Shown one piece after another: positions 26,294-40,245 of a stretch of DNA of 64,000 bases. The stretch is from assembly GCA_029961685.1 (NCBI GenBank), contig JARWKL010000008.1, forward strand, positions 19,191,981-19,255,980. Direction: 5' to 3'. Each line of letters opens with the position of its first letter. The stretch's first letter is position 1. A model generated the notes under the pieces. That model had not been told where the DNA came from, made no database searches, and was given only the letters and a program-made list of their open reading frames with translations. This stretch comes from Aristolochia californica. Lineage: Eukaryota > Streptophyta > Magnoliopsida > Piperales > Aristolochiaceae. The position numbers and the translations under genes are program-made.

Positions 26294-29200
26294 TCAATAA
26301 ATATTTGTGTTCATTTGTGGTCGGTCAATAAATTATCTTTACTTACATTTTTATTACTTTAAAATATTTTCATACATAAACTCTAAAATTTTAATTTTAT
26401 TGTGATCTATTTGCCTTTCATCTCTTTTTTCGTTTACAAGATAAAGGGAAAGTGAAAACTCAAATTTTGATTTAAGAAAAAAGTATACATCTAAAATGAA
26501 AATGCAGAATGCACAAACGTAGAGAGAGAGATTTCCAAAAAGTGTATGTAATTTTTAGGGATTTCAAAATCCTTTTAGTTTTTATATATCAGGTTCTGCA
26601 TTCGCCAAGAAAAGGGGGCGGCGGGGAATTTTTAACTGAGTGTTGACTCCCAATCCATAAGTCATTCCTTACCAAAATATAGCCCGTTACACATGAGAAA
26701 TCACTTTACAATCATCTATGATCGTTATGTCAGCTTTTCGTAAATGGCAAAATAATGGCTTGTTTGACTCCGGCAAAGATCACACCGCACGTTCACTTGG
26801 GAATTTAATGTTATACTCTTTAAAAGGTTTGGATCCATAGGTCATTTGCATCCTTAACATGTTTCAAGCATGCATATCCATTTTTAAAAACAAGCGTAGA
26901 AAAATCTCTTTCTTATAAAATTTCGAGCTATTAGCGTTGAACTAGTGGAATTTCAAAAACTTGGATAAAAAAACTTTTGTGTTAATTTTATGTGTGTGAA
27001 TAAATTTTCTTTACTTACATTAGTTATTGCTTTAAATTCTTTCCATACATAAACTCTAAAATTCTCATTATTGTGAGATCTATTTGTCTTTTATCTCTTT
27101 TGTTGTTTCTGAGATGAAGGGAAAGTGAAAGCACATGTTTTGATTTAAGAAAAAAGTTTACATCTAAAATGGAAATGCACAGTGTAAAATTGTACAGAGA
27201 TATAATTCTAAAAAGTGTCTGTAATTTTTAGGGATTATAAACTCTTTCTAGTTTTTATGTATTAGATTCTGCAATCGTCGGGAAAAAGGGTGAGGCGGGG
27301 GAATTTTATGTGAGTGTTGACTCCCAATCATTAAGTCATTCCTTAAAAAAAAATAGCCCGTTACACAAGATAAATCACTTTATAATATTCTATGATCGTT
27401 AGGACAATTTTTTTAATGGGAAAAATAATGGTTAGTTTGAATTGGGTAAATATCCCAGGGCACGTTCACTTTGGAATTTAATGGTATTCTCTTTAAGAGG
27501 ATTGGATCTATAGGTCATTTACATCTTTAACAAGTATCAAGCATGCATATCCATTTTTAAAAACATGCGGAGAAAAGTCTCCTTCTTATAAAATTGAGCT
27601 ATTAGGGTTGAACTAGTGGAATTTCCTAAACTTGGATAGCAAAAGTTTTTTGTTCATTTGTGGTGTGTGAATTAATTTTATTTACTTACATTTATTATTT
27701 CTTTAAATTCTTTCCATACATAAACTCTAAAATTTTCACTTTGTTTTGATCTATTTGCCTTTTATCACTTTTTTTGTTTACAGGATGAAGGGAAAATGGA
27801 AACTCAAGTTTTAATTTAAGAAAAAAGTATACATCTAAAATGGAAATGCACATTGCACAAATGTAGAGAGAGATAATTCCAAAAAGTGTCAGTAATTTTT
27901 GGGGATTGTAAACTCTTTTTAGTTTTTATATATTTGGTTCTACAAACGTCGGGAAATGGGGGAGGCAGGGAATTTTTAGCTGACTCTTGACTCCCAATCC
28001 ACATGTCATTCCTCACAAAAAAAAAGCCCGTTTAGCATGATAATTTACTTTACAATCATCTATGATTGTTAGGTAAGCTTTTTGTAAATGATTAAAATAA
28101 TGACTTGTTTGACTCAGGTAAGTACCCCACCACACGTTCACTAGGGAATTTAATGTTATTCTCTTTAAAAGGTTTGGATCCATAGGTCATTTGATTCTTT
28201 AACATGTTTTAAGCATGGATATCCATTTTTTAAAACATGCATTGAAAAATCTCTTTCTTGTAAAATTTTGAGCTATTAGGGTTGATCCAGTGGAATTTGC
28301 CAAACTTGGACAACAAAACTTTTGTGTTCATTTGTGGTGTGTGAATAAATTATCTTTACTTACATTTGTTATTGCTTTAAATTCTTTCCATTAATAAACT
28401 CTAAAATTTTAATTTTGTTGTGATCTATTTGCTTTTTATCTCTTTTTATGTTTACGAGATGAAGGGAAAGTGAAAACACAAACTTTGTTTAAGAAAAAGG
28501 TATATATCTAAAATGGAAGTGCACAATGCACAAATATAGAGAGAGTAATTCGAAAAATTGTCTATAATTTTTAGGGATTGTAAAGTCATTTTAGTTTTTA
28601 TATTTCATGTTCTGGAATCGTTGGGAAAAGGGGGAGGCGGGGGATTATGAACTGAGTGTTGACTCTGAATCCATAAGTAATTCTATAAAAAAGTATAGCC
28701 CGTTACGCATGATAAATCACTTCACAATCATCTATGATCGTTAGGTCAGCTTTTTGTAAATAGGCAAAATAATGGCTTGTTTGACTCGAGCAAATATCCT
28801 ACCGCACGTTCACTTGGGAATTTATTGTTATTATCTTTAAAATGTTTGGATCCTTAGGTCATTTGCATCTTTAATTTGTTTCAAGCATGCATATCAATTT
28901 TTTAAAACATGTGTAGGAAAATCTCTTTCTTATAAAATTCCGAGATATTAGGGTTGAACTAGTGGAATTTCCAAAACTAGGATAACAAAGCTTTTGGGTT
29001 CATTTGTGGTGTGTGAATAAATTTTCTTTACTTACATTTAGTATTTCTTTAAATTCTTTTCATACTTAAACTCTAAAATTTTCATTTTGTTGTGATCTAT
29101 TTGCCTTTTCTCTCTTTTTTTTTCGAGATGAAGGGAAAGTGAAAACTTAAGTTTTGTTTTAAGAAAAAAGTATATATCTAAAATGGAAATACCCAATTCA

Positions 29201-30978
29201 CAAATGTAGAGAGTGATAATTCAAAAAAATTTCTGTAATTCTTAGAGATTATAAACACTTTTTAGTTTTTATATATCCGGTTTTGCGATTGTCGAGAAAA
29301 GGGGGAGGCTAGGGATTTTTTACTCAGTCTTGACTCCCAATCCATAAGTCATTACTTAAAAAAATATAGCCCATTACACATGATAAATCTCTTTACATTC
29401 TTTTATGATCGTTAGGTCAGCTTTATGTAAATGGGCAAAATAATGGCTTGTGTGACTCTAGTAAATATCCCACCGCACATTCACTTGGGAATTTAATGTT
29501 ATTCTCTTTAAATGGTTTGGATCCATAGGTCTTTGCATCTTTAATATGTTTCAAGCATGCATATCCATTTTTTAAAACATGTGTAGAAAAATCTCTTCCT
29601 TATCAAATTCCGAGCTATTAGAGTTGAACTAGTGAAATTTTCCAAACTAAGATAACAAAACTTTTGTGTTAATTTAAATTTTCTTTACTTACATTTGTTA
29701 CTGCTTTAAATTCTTTCTATACATAAACTCTAAAATTTTCATTTTGTCGTGATCTATTTGCCGTTTATCTCTTTTTTTGTTTTATGAGATGAAGGGAAAG
29801 TGAAAACTCAAGTTTTTATTTAAGAAAAAAGTATTCAACTAAAATGGAAATGCACAATGCACAAAAGTAGAGAGAAAAAATTCAAAAAAATGTCTGTAAT
29901 TTTTAGGGATTGTGAACTCTTTTTAGTTTTTATATATCAGTTTCTAACATCATCTTGAAAAGGGGAAGGTGGGGGATTTTTAACTAAGTGTTGACTCCCA
30001 ATCTATAATTCATTCCTTACCAAAATATATCCCGTTACGCATGATAAATCAATTTACAATCATCTATGATCGTTAGATCACGTTTTTGTAAATGGGTAAA
30101 ATAATCGCTAGTTTGAATCGGATAAATATCGAACCGCACGTTTACTTGGGACTTTAATATTATTCTCTTTAAAGGTTTGGATCCATAGGTCATTTGCATC
30201 TTTAAAATGTTCCAAGCATGCATATCCATTTTTTAAAACAAGTGTAGAAAAATCTCTTTCTTATAAAATTCCAAGCTATAAGGGTTGAACTAGTGGAATT
30301 TTCCATAACTTAGATAACAAAACGTTTGTGTACATTTGTGGTGTGTGAATAAATTTTATATAATTAAAATTTTCATTTCTTTAAATTACTTCCACACATC
30401 AACTCTAAAATTTTCATTTTGTTGTGATCTATTTGCATTTTATCTCTCTCTTTTTTTTTTTTTTACGATATGAAGGGAAACTGAAAACTGTAATTTTGAT
30501 TTAAGAAAAAAGTATACATCTAAAATGGGAATGCATAATGCACAAACGTAGAGAGAGATAATTCCAAAAAGTGTCTATAATTTTTAGGGATTGTAAATTA
30601 TTTTTAGTTTTTATATATCAGTTTCTACTATCTTCAAAAAAAGGGGGTGGTAGGGGATTTTTAACTGAGTATTGACTTCCAATCCATAAGTCATTCCTTA
30701 CAAAAAGATAGCCCATTACGCATTATAAATCAATTTACAATCATCTATGATCGTTAGGTCATCTTTTTGTAAATGGGTAAAAATGTCTTGTTTGACTTGG
30801 GTAAATATCCCACCGCACATTCACTTGGGAATTTAATTTTATTCTCTTTAAAAGGTTTGGATCCATAGGTCATTTGCATCTTTAACTTGTTTCAAGAATG
30901 CATATCACTTTTTTAAAATATGTGTAAAAAAATCTCTTCCATATAAAATTCAGAGCTATTAGGGTTGAACTAGTAGAA
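26273..30978 (+). repeat. Higher-order unit U2: seven monomers, 4706 bp
   Basis: Anchors within: 26831, 27504, 28176, 28848, 29519, 30179 and 30859. The unit begins at one telomere-like insertion and ends at the next. Its monomers are distinguishable: 1 (CATGAGAAATCAC, GACTCCGGCAAAGATC), 2 (GCACATGTTTTG, CTTTCTAGTTTTTATG), 3 (GGAAACTCAAGTTTTAATTT), 4 (AAAACACAAACTTTG, GGAAGTGCACAATG), 5 (ACCCAATTCACAAATG), 6 (AAACTAAGATAAC) and 7 (ATAACTTAGATAAC, CCACACATCAACTC). Monomers 5-7 match U1 at an offset of about 4700 bp, and monomers 1-4 match U4 at about 7391 bp. Confidence 0.8.
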
Positions 30979-30999
30979 TTTAGGGTTTAGGGTTTAGGG
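30979..30999 (+). repeat. Telomere-like TTTAGGG insertion 2 (three perfect repeats)
   Basis: Three exact TTTAGGG units at 30979-30985, 30986-30992 and 30993-30999, then TCAATAAATTTTTGTG. It sits at the same monomer position as the other three insertions and is the best-preserved copy. In the others the second unit reads TGTAGGG. Confidence 0.88.
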
Positions 31000-33663
31000 T
31001 CAATAAATTTTTGTGTTCATTTGTGGTCTGTCAATAAATTCTCTTTACTTACATTTTTATTGCTTTAAATTATTTCCATACATAAACTCAAAAATTTTAA
31101 TTTTATTGTGATCTATTAGCGTTTTATCTCTTTTTTTGTTTACGAGATGAAGAGAAAGTGAAAACTCAAATTTTGATTTAGAAAAAAGTATACATCTGAA
31201 ATAAAAATGTAGAATGCGCAAATGTAGAGAGAGAGATTTCCAAAAAGTGTATGTAATTTTTAGGGATTGTAAACTCTTTTTAGTTTTTATATATCAGGTT
31301 CTGCATTCGCCAAGAAAAGGGGGAGGCGGGGGATTTTTAACTGAGTGTTGACTCCCAATCCATAAGTCATTCCTTACCAAAATATAGCCCATTACGCATT
31401 AGAACTCACTTTACAATCATCTATGATCGTTATGTCAGCTTTTCGTAAATGGCAAAATAATGACTTGTTTGACTCCGGCAAGGATCACACGGCACGTTCA
31501 CTTGGGAATTTAATGTTATTCTCTTTAAAAGGTTTGGATCCATAGGTCATTTGCATCTTTAACATGTTTCAAGCATGCATATCCATTTCTAAAAACATGC
31601 GTAGAAAAATCTCTTTCGTATAAAATTTCGAGCTATTAGGGTTGAACTAGTGGAATTGCCAAAACTTGGATAAAAAAACTTTTGTGTTAATTTTTGGTGT
31701 GTGAATAAATTTTCTTTACTTACATTAGTTTTGCTTTAAATATTTTTCATACATAAACTCTAAAATTTTCATTATTGTGAGATCTATTTGTCTTTTATCT
31801 CTTTTGTTGTTTACAAGATGAAGGGAAAGTGAAAGCACATGTTTTGATTTAAGAAAAAAGTGTACATCTAAAATGGAAATGCACAGTGTAAAATTGTACA
31901 GAGATATAATTCCAAAAAGTATCTATAATTTTTAGGGATTATAAACTCTTTCTAGTTTTTATGTATCAGATTCTGCAATCGTCGGGAAAAGGGTGAGGCG
32001 GGGAAATTTTATGTGAGTGTTGACTCCCAATCATTAAGTCATTCCTTAAAAAAATATATCCCGTTACGCAAGATAAATCACTTTATAATATTCTATGATC
32101 GTTAGGACAATTTTTTTAACGGGAAAAATAATGGCTAGTTTGAATTGGGTAAATATCCCACGGCAGGTTCACTTGGGAATTTAATGTTATTCTCTTTAAA
32201 TGGTTTGGATCCATAGGTCTTTGCATCTTTAATATGTTTCAAGCATGCATATCCATTTTTTAAAACATGTGTAGAAAAATCTCTTCCTTATCAAATTCCG
32301 AGCTATTAGAGTTGAACTAGTGGAATTTCCCAAACTAAGATAACAAAACATTTGTGTTCATGTAAATTTTTTTACTTACATTTGTTATTGCTTTAAATTC
32401 TTTCTATACGTAAACTCTAAAATTTTCATTGTGTCGTGATCTATTTGTCTTTTTTCTCTTTTTTTTGTTTTATGAGATGAAGGGAAAGTGAAAACTCAAG
32501 TTTTTATTTAAGAAAAAAGTATTCAACTAAAATGGAAATTCACAATGCACAAAAGTAGAGAGAAAAAATTCAAAAAAATGTCTGTAATTTTTAGGGATTG
32601 TGAACTCTTTTTATTTTTTATATATCAGTTTCTGAAATCGTCTGGAAAAGGGGAAGGTGGGGGATTTTTAACTAAGTGTTGACTCCCAATCTATAATTCA
32701 TTCCGTACAAAAATATACCCCATTACGCATGACTAATCACTTTACAATCATCTATGATCGTTAGATCTCCTTTTTGTAAATGGGCAAAATAATCGCTTGT
32801 TTGACTCGGATAAATATCCAACCACACGTTCACTTGGGAATTTAATGTTATTCTCTTTAAAAGGTTTGGATCCATCGGTCATTTGCATCTTTAACATGTT
32901 CCAATCATGCATATCCATTTTTTAAAACAAGTGTAGAAAAATCTCTTTCTTATAAAATTCCAAGCTATTAGGGTTGAACGAGTGGAATTTTCCATAACTT
33001 AGATAACAAAACGTTTGTGTACAATTGTGGTGTGTGAATAAATTCTATTTACTTACATTTGTCATTTCTTTAAATTATTTCCACACATCAACTCTAAAAT
33101 TTTCATTTTGTTGTGATCTATTTGCCTTTTATCTCTCTTTTTTCTTTACGATATGAAGGGAAACTGAAGACTCTAGTTTTGATTTAAGAAAAAAGTATAC
33201 ATCTAAAATGGGAATGCATAATGCACAAACTTAGAGAGAGATAAATCCCAAAAGTGTCTATAATTTTTAGGGATTGTAAACTTTTTTTAGTTTTTATATA
33301 TCAATTTCTACGATCTTCAAAAAAAGAGGGTGGCAGGGGATTTTTAACTGAGTATTGACTCCCAATCCATAAGTCATTCCTTACAAAAATATAGCCCATT
33401 ACGCATTATAAATCACTTTACAATCATCTATGATCGTTAGGTCAGCTTTTTGTAAATGGGTAAAAAATTGGCTTATTTGACTTGGGTTAATATCCCAACG
33501 CACATTCACTTGGGAATTTAATTTTATTATCTTTAAAAGGTTTGGATCCATAGGTCATTTGCATCTTTAACATGTTTCAAGAATGCATATCCAATTTTAA
33601 AAACATGTGTAGAAAAATCTCTTTCATATAAAATTCTGAGCTATTAGGGTTGAATTAGTAGAA
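30979..33663 (+). repeat. Higher-order unit U3: four monomers, 2685 bp
   Basis: Anchors within: 31536, 32207, 32868 and 33544. The order is 1, 2, 6, 7. Near 32172 the sequence passes from monomer 2 (ATCCCACGGCAGGTTCACT) to monomer 5/6-type sequence (TGGGAATTTAATGTTATTC, then CATAGGTCTTTGCATC). This is what a crossover removing three whole monomers from a seven-monomer unit would leave. Confidence 0.78.
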
Positions 33664-33684
33664 TTTAGGGTGTAGGGTTTAGGG
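33664..33684 (+). repeat. Telomere-like TTTAGGG insertion 3
   Basis: TTTAGGG, TGTAGGG and TTTAGGG in tandem, followed by TCAATAAA. The TGTAGGG middle unit is shared with insertions 1 and 4, indicating copying from a common ancestor rather than separate insertions. Confidence 0.85.
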
Positions 33685-36600
33685 TCAATAAATTTTTGTG
33701 TTCATTTGTGGTCAGTCAATAAATTCTGTTGACTTACATTTTTATTGCTTTAAATTATTTCCATACAGAAGCTCTAAAATTTTAATTTTATTGTGATCTA
33801 TTTGCCTTTCATCTCTTTTTTCGTTTACGAGATGAAGGAAAAGTGAAAACTCAAATTTTGATTTAAGAAAAAAGTATACATCTGAAATGAAAATGCAGAA
33901 TGCACAAATGTAGAGAGAGAGATTTCCAAAAAGTGTATGTAATTTTTAGGGATTTTAAAATCTTTTTAGTTTTTATATATCAGGTTCTGCATTCGCCAAG
34001 AAAAGGGGGAGGCGGGGGATTTTTAACTGAGTGTTGACTCCCAATCCATAAGTCATTCGTTACCAATATATAGCCCGTTACACATGAGAAATCATTTTAC
34101 AATCATCTATGATCGTTATGTCAGCTTTTCGTAAATGGCAAAATAATGGCTTGTTTGACTCCGGCAAAGATCACACCATACGTTCACTTGGGAATTTAAT
34201 GTTATTCTCTTTAAAAGGTTTGGATCCATAGGTCATTTGCATCTTTAACATGTTTCAAGCATGCATATCCATTTTTAAAAACATGCGTAGAAAAATCTCT
34301 TTCTTATAAAATTTCGAGCTATTAGCATTGAACTAGTGGAATTTCAAAAACTTAGATAAAAAAACTTTTGTGTTAATTTTATGTGTGTAAATAAAATTTA
34401 TTTACTTACATTAGTTATTGGTTGAAATTCTTTCCATACATAAACTCTAAAATTTTCATTATTGTGAGATCTATTTGTCTTTAATCTCTTTTTTTGTTTA
34501 TGAGATGAAGGGAAAGTGAAAGCACATGTTTTGATTTAAGAAAAAAATTTACATCTAAAATGGAAATGCACAGTGTAAAATTGTACAGAGATATAATTCC
34601 AAAAAGTGTCTGTAATTTTTAGGGATTATAAACTCTTTCTAGTTTTTATTTATCAGATTCTGCAATCGTCGGGAAAAGGGTGAGGCGGGGGAATTTTATG
34701 TGAGTGTTGACTCCCAATCATTAAGTCATTCCTTAAAAAAATATAGCCCGTTACACAAGATAAATCACTTTATAATATTCTATGATCGTTTGGACAATTT
34801 TTTTAATGGGAAAAATAATGGTTAGTTTGAATTGGGTAAATATCCCACGGCACGTTCACTTTGGAATTTAATGGTATTCACTTTAAAAGGATTGGATCCA
34901 TAGGTCATTTACATCTTTAACAAGTTTCAAGCATGCATATCCATTTTTAAAAACATGCGGAGTAAAGTCTCCTTCTTATAAAATTTTGAACTATTAGGGT
35001 TGAACTAGTGGAATTTCCTAAACTTGGATAGAAAAAGTTTTGTGTTCATTTGTGGTGTGTGAATTAATTTTCTTTACTTACATTTATTATTTCTTTAAAT
35101 TCTTTCCATACATAAACTCTAAAATTTCACTTTGTTTTGATCTATTTGCCTTTTATCACTTTTTTTGTTTACGGGATGAAGGGAAAATGGAAACTCAAGT
35201 TTTAATTTAAGAAAAAAGTATACATCTAAAATGGAAATGCACAATGCACAAATGTAGAGAGAGATAATTCCAAAAAGTGTCAGTAATTTTTGGGGATTGT
35301 AAACTCTTTTCAGTTTTTATATATTTGGTTCTACAAACGTCGGGAAATGGGGGAGGCGGGGAATTTTTAGCTGACTGTTGACTCCCAATCCACATGTCAT
35401 TCCTCACAAAAATAAAGCCCATTTGGCATGATAAATTACTTTACAATCATCTATGATCGTTAGGTCAGCTTTTTGTAAATGGGTAAAATAATGACTTGTT
35501 TGACTCAGGTAAGTATCCCACCGCACGTTCACTTGGGAATTTAATGTTATTCTCTTTAAAAGGTTTGGATCCATAGGTCATTTGATTCTTTAACATGTTT
35601 TAAGTATGGATATCCATTTTTTAAAACATGCGTTGAAAAATCTCTTTCTTGTAAAATTCTGAGCTATTAGGGTTGATCCTGTGGAATTTGCCAAACTTGG
35701 ACAACAAAACTTTTGTGTTCATTTGTGGTGTGTGAATAAATTATCCTTACTTACATTTGTTATTGCTTTAAATTCTTTCCATTAATAAACTCTAAAATTT
35801 TAATTTTGTTGTGATCTATTCGGTTTTTATCTCTTTTTTTGTTTACGAGATGAAGGGAAAGTGAAAACACAAACTTTGTTTAAGAAAAGGTATATATCTA
35901 AAATGGAAGTGCACAATGCAAAAATATAGAGAGAGTAATTCGAAAAATTGTCTATAATTTTTAGGGATTGTAAAGTCATTTTAGTTTTTATGTTTCATGT
36001 TCTGGAATCATTGGGAAAAGGGGGAGGTGGGGGATTAAGAACTGAGTTTTGACTCCCAATCCATAAGTAATTCTATAAAAAAAATATAGTCCATTACGCT
36101 TGATAAATCACTTCACAATCATCTATGATCGTTAGGTCAACATTTTGTAAATGGGCAAAATAATTTCTTGTTTGACTAGGGTAAATATCCCACCGCACAT
36201 TCACTTGGGAATTTATTGTTATTCTCTTTAAAATGTTTGGATCCATTGGTCATTTGCATCTTTAACATGTTCTAAGCATGCATATCCATTTTTTAAAACA
36301 TGCGTAAAAAAATCTCTTTCTGGTAAAATTTTGAGCTATTCGGGTTGATCTGGTGGAATTTCCAAAACTTGGATAATAAAACTTTTGCGTTCATTTGTGG
36401 TGTGTGAATAAATTTTCTTTACTTACATTTTATATTGCTTTATATTCTTTCCTAACTTAAACTCTAAAATTTTCATTTTCTTGTGATCTATTTGCCTTTA
36501 ATCTCTTTTTTTGCTTATGAGATGAAGGGAAAGTGAAAACTCAAGTTTTGATTTAAGAAAACAATGTACGTCTAAAATGGAAATGCACAATGTACAAATG

Positions 36601-37029
36601 TAGAGATAGATAATTTGAAAAAATGTCTATAATTTTTAGGGATTTTAAAATCTCTTTAGTTTTTATATATAAGATTCTGCAATCGTGGGGAAAAGGGGGA
36701 GGCGGGGGATTTTTAACTTAGTGTGGACTTCCAATGCATAAGTCATTCCTTACAAAATATAGCCAGTTACGCATGATAAATCACTTTACAATCAGCTATG
36801 ATCGTTAGGTCAACTTTTTGTAAATGGGAAAAATAATGGCTTGTTTGAGTCGGGTAAATATCCCACCGCACATTCTCTTGGGAATTTAATGTTATTCTCT
36901 TTAAAAGGTTTGGATCCATAGGTCATTTGCATCTTATACATGTTTCAAGAATCAATATCCATTTTTTGAAACATGTGTGGAAAAATCTTTCTTATTAAAT
37001 TCCGAGCTATTAGGGTTGAACTAGTAGAA
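33664..37029 (+). repeat. Higher-order unit U4: five monomers, 3366 bp
   Basis: Anchors within: 34222, 34894, 35567, 36239 and 36912. The order is 1, 2, 3, 4 as in U2 (offset about 7391 bp), then a different fifth monomer, type 8. Type 8 is marked by GCTTTATATTCTTTCC with CTAACTTAAACTC and by a TTTTCTTGTGATCT variant; it recurs at 38.4 kb. The unit ends at the fourth telomere-like insertion. Confidence 0.75.
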
Positions 37030-37057
37030 TTTAGGGTGTAGGGTTTAGGGTTGAGGG
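37030..37057 (+). repeat. Telomere-like TTTAGGG insertion 4
   Basis: Four units: TTTAGGG, TGTAGGG, TTTAGGG and TTGAGGG, followed by TCAATAAA. It has one unit more than the other three copies, at the same position in the monomer. Confidence 0.83.
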
Positions 37058-39599
37058 TCAATAAATTTTTGTGTTCATTTGTGGTTTGTCAATAAATTTT
37101 CCTTGCTTACATTTTTTTGCTTTAAATTCTTTCCATACATAAACTCTTAAATTTTAATTTTATTGTGATTTATTTGCCTTTTATCTCTTTTCTTTTTATG
37201 AAATGAAGGGAAAGTGAAAACTCAAGTTTTTATTTAAGAAAAAGTATACATCTAAAATGAAAATGCAGAATGCACAAATGTAGAGAGAGATAATTTCAAA
37301 AAGTGTCTGTAATTTTTAGGGATTGTAAACTCTTTTTAGTTTCTATATATCAGGTTCTGCAATCGTCAAGAAAAGGGGGATGCGGGGGAATTTTAACTGA
37401 TTTTTGACTCTCAATCCATAAGTCATTCCATACAAAAATATAGCCCGTTACTCATGATAAATCACTGTACAATCATCTATGATCCTTATGTCAGCTTTTG
37501 TAAATGGCAAAATAATGGCTTGTTTGACTCTGGTAAATATCACACCGCATGTTCAATTGCGAATTTAATGTTATTCTCTTTAAAAGGTTTGGATCCATAG
37601 GTCATTTGCATCTTTAACATGTTTCAAGTATGCATATCCATTTTTAAAACATGTGTATAAAAATCTCTTTCTTATAAATTCCGAGCTATTAGGGTTGAAC
37701 TAGTGGAATTTCCAAAACTTGGATAAAATAACTTTTATGTTCATTTGTGGTGTGTGAATAAATTTTCTTTACTTACATTAGTTATTTCTTTAAATTCTTT
37801 CCATACATAAACTCTAAAATTTTCAATTTGGTGAGATCTATTTGCCTTTTATCTCTTTTTTTGTTTATGAGATGAAGGGAAAGTGAAAACACAAGTTTTG
37901 ATTTCATAAAAAGGTATATATCTAAAATGGAAGTGCACAATGCACAAATGTAGAGAGAGTAATTCGAAAAAGTGTATATAATTTTTAGGTGTTGTAAACT
38001 CATTTTAATTTTTATATTTCAGGTTCTGCAATCGTCGGGAAAAGGGGGAGGTGGGGGATTGTTAGCTGAGTGTTGAATCCCAATCCATCAGTCATTCTTT
38101 ACAAAAATATACCCCGTTATGCATGATAAATCGCTTTACAATCATCTATGATCGTTAGGTCAGCATTTCGTAAATGGTCAAAATAATGGCTTGTTTGACT
38201 CGGGTAAATATCACACCGCACATTCACTTGAAAATTTAATGTTATTCTCTTTAAAAGGTTTGGATCTTTAGGTCATTTGCATCTTTAACATGTTCTAAGT
38301 ATGCATATCCATTTTTTAAAACATGCGTAAAAAAATCTCTTTTTGATAAAATTCTTAGCTTCTAGGGTTGAACTAGTGGAATATCCGAAACTTGGATAAC
38401 AAAACTTTTGTGTTCATTTGTGTTGTGTGAATAAATTTTCCTTACTTACATTTTTTATTGCTTTATATTCTTTCCTAACTTAAACTCTAAAATTTTCATT
38501 TTCTTGTGATCTATTTGCCTTTTATCTCTTTTTTTGTTTACGAGATGAAGGGAAAGTGTCTCAAGTTTTTATTTAAGAAAAAAGTATACATCTTAAATTG
38601 AAATGCACAGTGTACAAATGTAGAGAGATAATTCAAAAAAGTGTCTATAATTTTTAGGGATTGTAAACTCATTTTAGTTTTTATATAGGTTCTGCAATCA
38701 TGGGGAAAAGAGGGGGCCAAGGGATTTTTAACTCAGTGTTGACTTCCAATGCATAAGTCATTCCTTACAAAAATATAACCCCTTACGCATGATAAATTAC
38801 TTCACAATCATCTATGATCATTAGGTTTGCTTTTTGTAAATGGGCAAAATAATGGCTTGCTTGAATCGGGTAAATATCCCACCACACGTTCACTTGGGAA
38901 TTTAATGTTATTATCTTTAAAAGGTTTGGATCCATAGGTCATTTTGATCTTTAACATAGTCCAAGCATGCATAGACATTTTTTAAAACATGCGTAAAAAA
39001 AATCTTTCTTATAAAATTCTGAGCTATTAGGGTTGAACTAGTGGAATTTCCCAAACTTGGATAACAGCATTTTTGTGTCCATTTGTGGTGTGTGAATAAA
39101 TTTTCTTTACTTACCTTTGGTATTTCTTTAAATTCTTTCCATACATAAACTCTAATATTTACATTTTGTGGTGATCTATTAGCCTTTAATCTCTTTTTCT
39201 GTTTACGAGATGAAGGTAAAGTGAAAAATCAAGTTTTGATTTAATAAAAAAGAATACATCTAAAATGGAAATGCACAATGCACAAATGTAGAGAGAGATA
39301 ATTCCAAAAAGTGTCTATAATTTTTAGGGATTGTAAACTCTGTTTAGCTTTTATATATCAGGTTCTTCAATCATCAGGAAAAGGGGAGGCGGGGGATTTT
39401 TAACTAAGCGTTGACTTCCAATCAATAAGTCATTAGTTGCAAAAATATAGCCCGTTACGCATGATCAATCACTTTACAGTCATCTATGATCCTTACGTCA
39501 GCTTTTTGTAAATGGGAAAATAATGGCTTGTTTGACTTAGGTAAATATCCCACTGCACGTTCACTTGGGAATTTAATGTTATTCACTTCAAAAAGGTTT

Positions 39600-40245
39600 G
39601 AATCCATAGGTCATGTGAAACTTTAACATGTTTCATGCATGCATATCCATAGTTTAAAACATTTTTAGAAAAATCTCTTTCTTATAAAATTGCAAGTTAT
39701 TAGGGTTGAACTAGTGGAATTTCCAAAACTTGGATAACAAAACTTTTGTGTTCATTTGTGGTGTGTGGATAAATTTTCTTTACTTATATTTGTCATTGCT
39801 TTAAATTCATTTGTTGTGATATTTTTTCCTTCTATCTCCTTTTTTGTTTACGAGATGATGGGAAAGTGAAAACTCATGTATTGATTTAAGAAAAAAGTAT
39901 GCATAAAAAATGGAAATGTACAATGCACAAATGTAGAGAGAGATAATTCCAAAAAATGTATGTAATTTTTAGGGATTGTAAACTCTTTTTAGTTTTTATA
40001 TATTAGGTTCTGCAATCATTGGGAAAAGGGGGAGGCGAGAGATTTTTAACTGAGTGTTGACTCCCAATCCATAAGTCATTCCTTACAAAAATATAGCTCG
40101 TTACGTATGATAAATCACTTTACAATCATCAATGATCGTTAGGTCAACTTTTTGTAAATGGGCAAAATAATGGCTTGTTTGACTTGGGTAAATATCCCAC
40201 CGCACGTTCACTTGGAAATTTAATGTTATTCTCTTTAAAGGGTTT
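39600..40245 (+). repeat. Shortened monomer (646 bp)
   Basis: At about 39801-39809 TTAAATTC is joined to ATTTGTTGTGATA, losing about 30 bp (the CCATACATAAACTC segment). The same loss recurs at about 41127, one dimer unit later. Confidence 0.7.

Noticed and set aside
30970..31000. True telomere
   Set aside because: Only three to four TTTAGGG units, embedded in satellite on both sides; this is an interstitial trace.
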